Part shown: positions 29,362-32,845 of the stretch, in pieces
How positions within the stretch are numbered: position 1 is the first letter of the stretch
How the letters are laid out: every line of letters begins with the position of its first letter
NCBI GenBank assembly: GCA_011371465.1
Contig: DRQL01000326.1
Coordinates: forward strand, 1 to 32,845
Source: Gammaproteobacteria bacterium
GTDB lineage: Bacteria; Pseudomonadota; Gammaproteobacteria; DSM-19610
Direction: 5' to 3'
DNA: 32,845 nucleotides
Translations under genes and position numbers: made by a program
Notes under the pieces: model-generated
Told to the model about the DNA's origin: nothing
Databases searched by the model: none
What the model saw: only the letters and a program-made list of their open reading frames with translations

Positions 29362-30378
29362 ATGAAAGTTCTGATCACCGGCGCAGCCGGTTTTATTGGC
29401 AACAACCTGGCGCTCCGCTTGCTGGAGCGCGGTGACGAAGTCATCGGTATCGATAACCTGAATGATTACTACGACCCGACACTAAAACAGGCGCGGCTGG
29501 CACGCGTGGCTGATAACCCGGCTTTTGTCGACGTGCGCATGGATCTGGAAGATCGGGATGGCATTGCCGCAGTATTCAAAGAGCACAGGCCCGAACGCGT
29601 GGTTAACCTGGCTGCGCAGGCAGGTGTGCGCTACTCGCTGGAGAATCCGCATTCGTACATAGATACCAATATCGTTGGCTTCATGAATATCCTTGAAGGA
29701 TGCCGCTATAACGATGTCGAGCACCTGGTATATGCTTCCAGCAGTTCTGTGTATGGTTCCAATACCAACATGCCCTTTTCTGTGCACGACAATGTTGATC
29801 ACCCGGTCAGCATTTATGCGGCCACCAAGAAGGCCAATGAATTGATGGCGCATACGTACAGTCACCTGTATCGCCTGCCCACCACCGGGTTGCGCTTTTT
29901 CACGGTTTATGGACCGTGGGGGCGCCCTGACATGGCGCTGTTCCTGTTTACCCGAAAGATACTTGCCGGCGAACCGATCGATGTATTCAACTATGGAAAA
30001 CATCGTCGTGACTTCACCTATATCGATGATATCGTTGAGGGGGTCATTCGGACGCTTGACCGGGTAGCGGAGCCCAATCCGTCCTGGAGTGGCGATGCGC
30101 CCGATTCGGCCAGCAGCACAGCGCCATACCGCCTGTACAATATTGGTAACAACCAGCCGATTGAGCTGATGCATTACATCGAGGTGCTGGAAGACTGCCT
30201 GGGGAAAAAAGCGGAGAAAAATATGCTGCCGCTGCAGGCAGGCGATGTTCCTGATACCTATGCCAATGTGCAGGATTTGATTAATGATACCGGTTACAAG
30301 CCGGATATGTCGGTTGAAACCGGTGTAGCCAACTTTGTTGACTGGTACAAGGAATACTACGGGATAGCCACGACCTGA
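29362..30378 (+). CDS. NAD-dependent epimerase (UDP-glucuronate 4-epimerase-like)
   Basis: [89 protein letters not shown]. Confidence 0.92.
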   Translation: MKVLITGAAGFIGNNLALRLLERGDEVIGIDNLNDYYDPTLKQARLARVADNPAFVDVRMDLEDRDGIAAVFKEHRPERVVNLAAQAGVRYSLENPHSYIDTNIVGFMNILEGCRYNDVEHLVYASSSSVYGSNTNMPFSVHDNVDHPVSIYAATKKANELMAHTYSHLYRLPTTGLRFFTVYGPWGRPDMALFLFTRKILAGEPIDVFNYGKHRRDFTYIDDIVEGVIRTLDRVAEPNPSWSGDAPDSASSTAPYRLYNIGNNQPIELMHYIEVLEDCLGKKAEKNMLPLQAGDVPDTYANVQDLINDTGYKPDMSVETGVANFVDWYKEYYGIATT

Positions 30379-30381
30379 ACA

Positions 30382-31470
30382 GTGGGGCAGGAGGTGTCAG
30401 GGGGCTTATTACAGAAAGGACAGACGAATTTTTCTGACCAGGTCCTGCAATGGTTCGACGCCCACGGGCGCAAGGATCTGCCCTGGCAGCAACAGGTGAC
30501 CCCGTATCGCGTCTGGGTATCGGAGATCATGCTGCAGCAGACCCGGGTGCAGACCGTCATCCCGTATTACCTGCGTTTTATGCAGAGTTTCCCGACCCTG
30601 CAGGCACTGGCTGGCGCATCGCTCGATCAGGTGCTGCACCACTGGTCCGGTCTCGGCTATTATGCGCGCGCGCGCAACCTGCACAGGGCGGCACAACAGG
30701 TGCGCGACGACTTTGCCGGTGTCTTTCCCGATGACATCGAAACCCTGCAGCAATTGCCCGGTATCGGTCGTTCAACGGCGGGCGCCATCCTTTCGCTGGC
30801 GTGTGGGCAACGCCACGCTATCCTCGATGGCAACGTGAAACGGGTGTTGACCCGTTACCACGCAGTAGAAGGCTGGCCGGGCAGGACAGCCGTGCTGAAG
30901 CAGCTATGGTCGCTGGCGGAGACATTGACCCCGGCTGAACGTGTGGCTGCGTACAACCAGGCCATGATGGACCTGGGCGCAACCCTGTGTACGCGCAGCA
31001 AACCGGATTGCGCGGTTTGTCCGCTGCAGTCGGGGTGTGAAGCGCGCAGGCAACAGCGCCAGCAGGATTTCCCGGCACCAAGGCCGCGCCGCGCGCTGCC
31101 GGTGCGCGAAGTCAGGATGCTATTGCTGGTAAACCCGGAGCAGGAAATCTACCTGCAGCAGCGTCCCGCCAGCGGTATCTGGGGCGGCCTGTGGGGGTTC
31201 CCGGAATTCGAAACCCGGGATGCACTGGATGGCTGGTGCGATCAGCATACCGGCGCCGGAAACAGTGAAGTAACCGTCTGGCCGGTGGTGCGCCACACCT
31301 TCAGCCACTTCCACCTGGATATCACCCCCTGTTACCTGCAGCTACAAAACCCGGCGCATTGTGTGATGGAAGACGGAAACGGGCTCTGGTATAACACGCG
31401 TCACCCGGAAACACTGGGATTTGCCGCCCCGGTCAAACGATTGCTGGCACAACTGCAAAAACTCAACTGA
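30382..31470 (+). CDS. mutY: A/G-specific adenine glycosylase
   Basis: [55 protein letters not shown]; 4Fe-4S cluster C-x6-C-x2-C-x5-C ([17 protein letters not shown]); NUDIX-like C-domain. GTG start. Confidence 0.95.
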   Translation: MGQEVSGGLLQKGQTNFSDQVLQWFDAHGRKDLPWQQQVTPYRVWVSEIMLQQTRVQTVIPYYLRFMQSFPTLQALAGASLDQVLHHWSGLGYYARARNLHRAAQQVRDDFAGVFPDDIETLQQLPGIGRSTAGAILSLACGQRHAILDGNVKRVLTRYHAVEGWPGRTAVLKQLWSLAETLTPAERVAAYNQAMMDLGATLCTRSKPDCAVCPLQSGCEARRQQRQQDFPAPRPRRALPVREVRMLLLVNPEQEIYLQQRPASGIWGGLWGFPEFETRDALDGWCDQHTGAGNSEVTVWPVVRHTFSHFHLDITPCYLQLQNPAHCVMEDGNGLWYNTRHPETLGFAAPVKRLLAQLQKLN

Positions 31471-31483
31471 GGAGATCCCGAGC

Positions 31484-31753
31484 ATGGCCAGAATGGTGCA
31501 TTGTGTCAAACTGGGAAAAGAGGCCGAAGGCCTCGATCGGCCTGTTTATCCCGGTGAACTGGGCAAGCGAATTTTCGAGAACGTATCAAAAGAAGCCTGG
31601 CAGCAGTGGATGCAGCAGCAGACCATACTCATCAACGAATACCGGTTGTCACCCGTCGAACCGAAGGACCGCAAGTTCCTCGAAGAACAGATGGAAAAGT
31701 TCTTTTTCGGTGAAGGCGCCGAGACCCCGCCGGACTACCAGCCGCCTGCCTGA
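31484..31753 (+). CDS. yggX: Fe(II)-trafficking/oxidative damage protection protein
   Basis: [57 protein letters not shown]; next to mutY as in many gammaproteobacteria. Confidence 0.95.
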   Translation: MARMVHCVKLGKEAEGLDRPVYPGELGKRIFENVSKEAWQQWMQQQTILINEYRLSPVEPKDRKFLEEQMEKFFFGEGAETPPDYQPPA

Positions 31754-31862
31754 CAGGGCAAAAAGCACCGGAAAGTGTGTAAATACCGGGCTCTGCGTCA
31801 AAAATACGGCTTCCACTTGACTGCCCCGGTCACTCCCGGTTTAATACGCGCTCTTCACCAAA

Positions 31863-31938
31863 GGCCAGATAGCTCAGTTGGTAGAGCAGGGGACTGAAAA
31901 TCCCCGTGTCGGTGGTTCGATTCCACCTCTGGCCACCA
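31863..31938 (+). tRNA. tRNA-Phe (anticodon GAA)
   Basis: GGCCAGATAGCTCAGTTGGTAGAGCAGGGGACTGAAAATCCCCGTGTCGGTGGTTCGATTCCACCTCTGGCCACCA. Confidence 0.96.
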
Positions 31939-32021
31939 TATTTATCAACAAGATAAAAGTTTTCTGCTTTTAGTCCCCGTGTCACTCGGTACACTTTCGG
32001 TACACCTGTACTGGAAGTGCC

Positions 32022-32084
32022 GTGGCGGCCATCACCAGGACGCCTCCGAAGACCTGGAAGGCGATCATCCGCAAGCGCGATTGA
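32022..32084 (+). pseudogene. N-terminal remnant of a tyrosine-recombinase/phage-type integrase
   Basis: GTG-initiated VAAITRTPPKTWKAIIRKRD* closely resembles the start of integrases (M-AxIxKTPSGTWKAxIRKxG...), 83 bp after a tRNA 3' end. Confidence 0.6.
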
Positions 32085-32347
32085 AATTGAATGATATTTC
32101 CAGGTTCTGGAGGTGATTTTGTGGTCCAGGCTTTCGTTTTGGACTCAATAACGTCCACGCTTGACAGGAAGACTGAATCTCCCGATCCTTGAATTCTGCC
32201 TTCGTTCGATCTGTGATCCGACCGGCCTGTTGGTGGTCTCTCCGGGCCGATAGAACACTAATCGCAGTGCGGGGAATATTACAAAAATGCTTAAAGAGCG
32301 AAGTGCAGCAACTTAATTCAAAAAATAATTTTCAGGAGGAAACTATT

Positions 32348-32734
32348 ATGTCTGTTAATCCAGTAAAGCTGGCTGTTCTGTTCGTGGTCACCGCAAATCT
32401 TGTTTTCAGCAATGCATTTGCGACAACGCTGGTCGCACGGGACTGGCAGGCCGCCGGGGATAATGCGTTGACTTATGATAGCAGCACAAACCTCGAATGG
32501 CTGGATCTCACGCAAACACTCGGTGAGTCGGTAGTCTATGTCGATTCACAACTCGGTGCCGGCGGAATGTATGACGGATTCAGATACGCAACGCGCACAG
32601 AGGTTCAACAACTGTTTATCGACTTTGGACTGTTTTCAGCACCAAATGATGATGCAAGGGTTGCAAGGATCGATGAGTTGGCTGCGTTAATGGGGCAAAC
32701 CTATCCGGCCAACCCGTCTGCCAATCCGGCGTAA
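32348..32734 (+). CDS. Short secreted protein with LEWLDLT motif (PEP-CTERM-associated-like), no sorting tail; possibly truncated
   Basis: SD CAGGAGGAAACTATTATG; signal peptide AVLFVVTANLVFSNAFA; ARDWQAAGDNALTYDSSTNLEWLDLTQTLGESV...GFRYATRTEVQQLF. Confidence 0.6.
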   Translation: MSVNPVKLAVLFVVTANLVFSNAFATTLVARDWQAAGDNALTYDSSTNLEWLDLTQTLGESVVYVDSQLGAGGMYDGFRYATRTEVQQLFIDFGLFSAPNDDARVARIDELAALMGQTYPANPSANPA

Positions 32735-32813
32735 GCGCCAAATGAACCCCACCCTGTTGGCCTGAGTATTTTCTCTGCACGCTGTGCCATTTCAAACATA
32801 GCGGAGCAAGAAG

Positions 32814-32845
32814 ATGAGTGTAGCAGAAGAGGATGCTCTGACGGA
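32814..32845 (+). CDS. Possible start of a further CDS running off the window
   Basis: GCGGAGCAAGAAG-ATG AGT GTA GCA GAA GAG GAT GCT CTG ACG; SD-like GGAG upstream; only about 10 codons visible. Confidence 0.3.
   Translation, partial: MSVAEEDALT

Overview
The window reads as ordinary chromosome of a chemolithoautotrophic, sulfur-oxidising gammaproteobacterium-like genome. It starts inside a CbbO/NorD-like VWA protein. Next come a histidine phosphatase, a sulfide:quinone oxidoreductase, a CbbR-like LysR regulator and purK-purE/purC. Further along are a CPBP-type protease, a DUF302 protein, an HDOD protein, a cytochrome c553, ctaA, a DsrE-like protein, an NhaP-type antiporter, a fatty-acid cis/trans isomerase (cti), a FIST protein, phosphoribulokinase, trmB, an MscS channel, thiS-thiG, an acyl-CoA synthetase and an OmpA-family lipoprotein. 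The right part holds tRNA-Gly(CCC), AsmA, an SRPBCC protein, a TviB-like dehydrogenase plus epimerase pair, mutY, the Fe(II)-trafficking protein YggX and tRNA-Phe(GAA). I did not find a convincing complete new defence or biosynthetic system. The signals most worth a second look are non-coding or decayed: (i) seven copies of a ~32-bp palindromic repeat in two intergenic clusters, with compensatory arm changes; (ii) a 41-bp tandem repeat between copies of it; (iii) two diverged copies of a second hairpin family; (iv) an orphan PEP-CTERM-type tail with its terminator beside tRNA-Gly; (v) a 20-codon integrase N-terminus remnant next to tRNA-Phe, followed by a short secreted LEWLDLT-type protein that lacks a sorting tail. 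All family calls come from reading motifs; no database searches were run.
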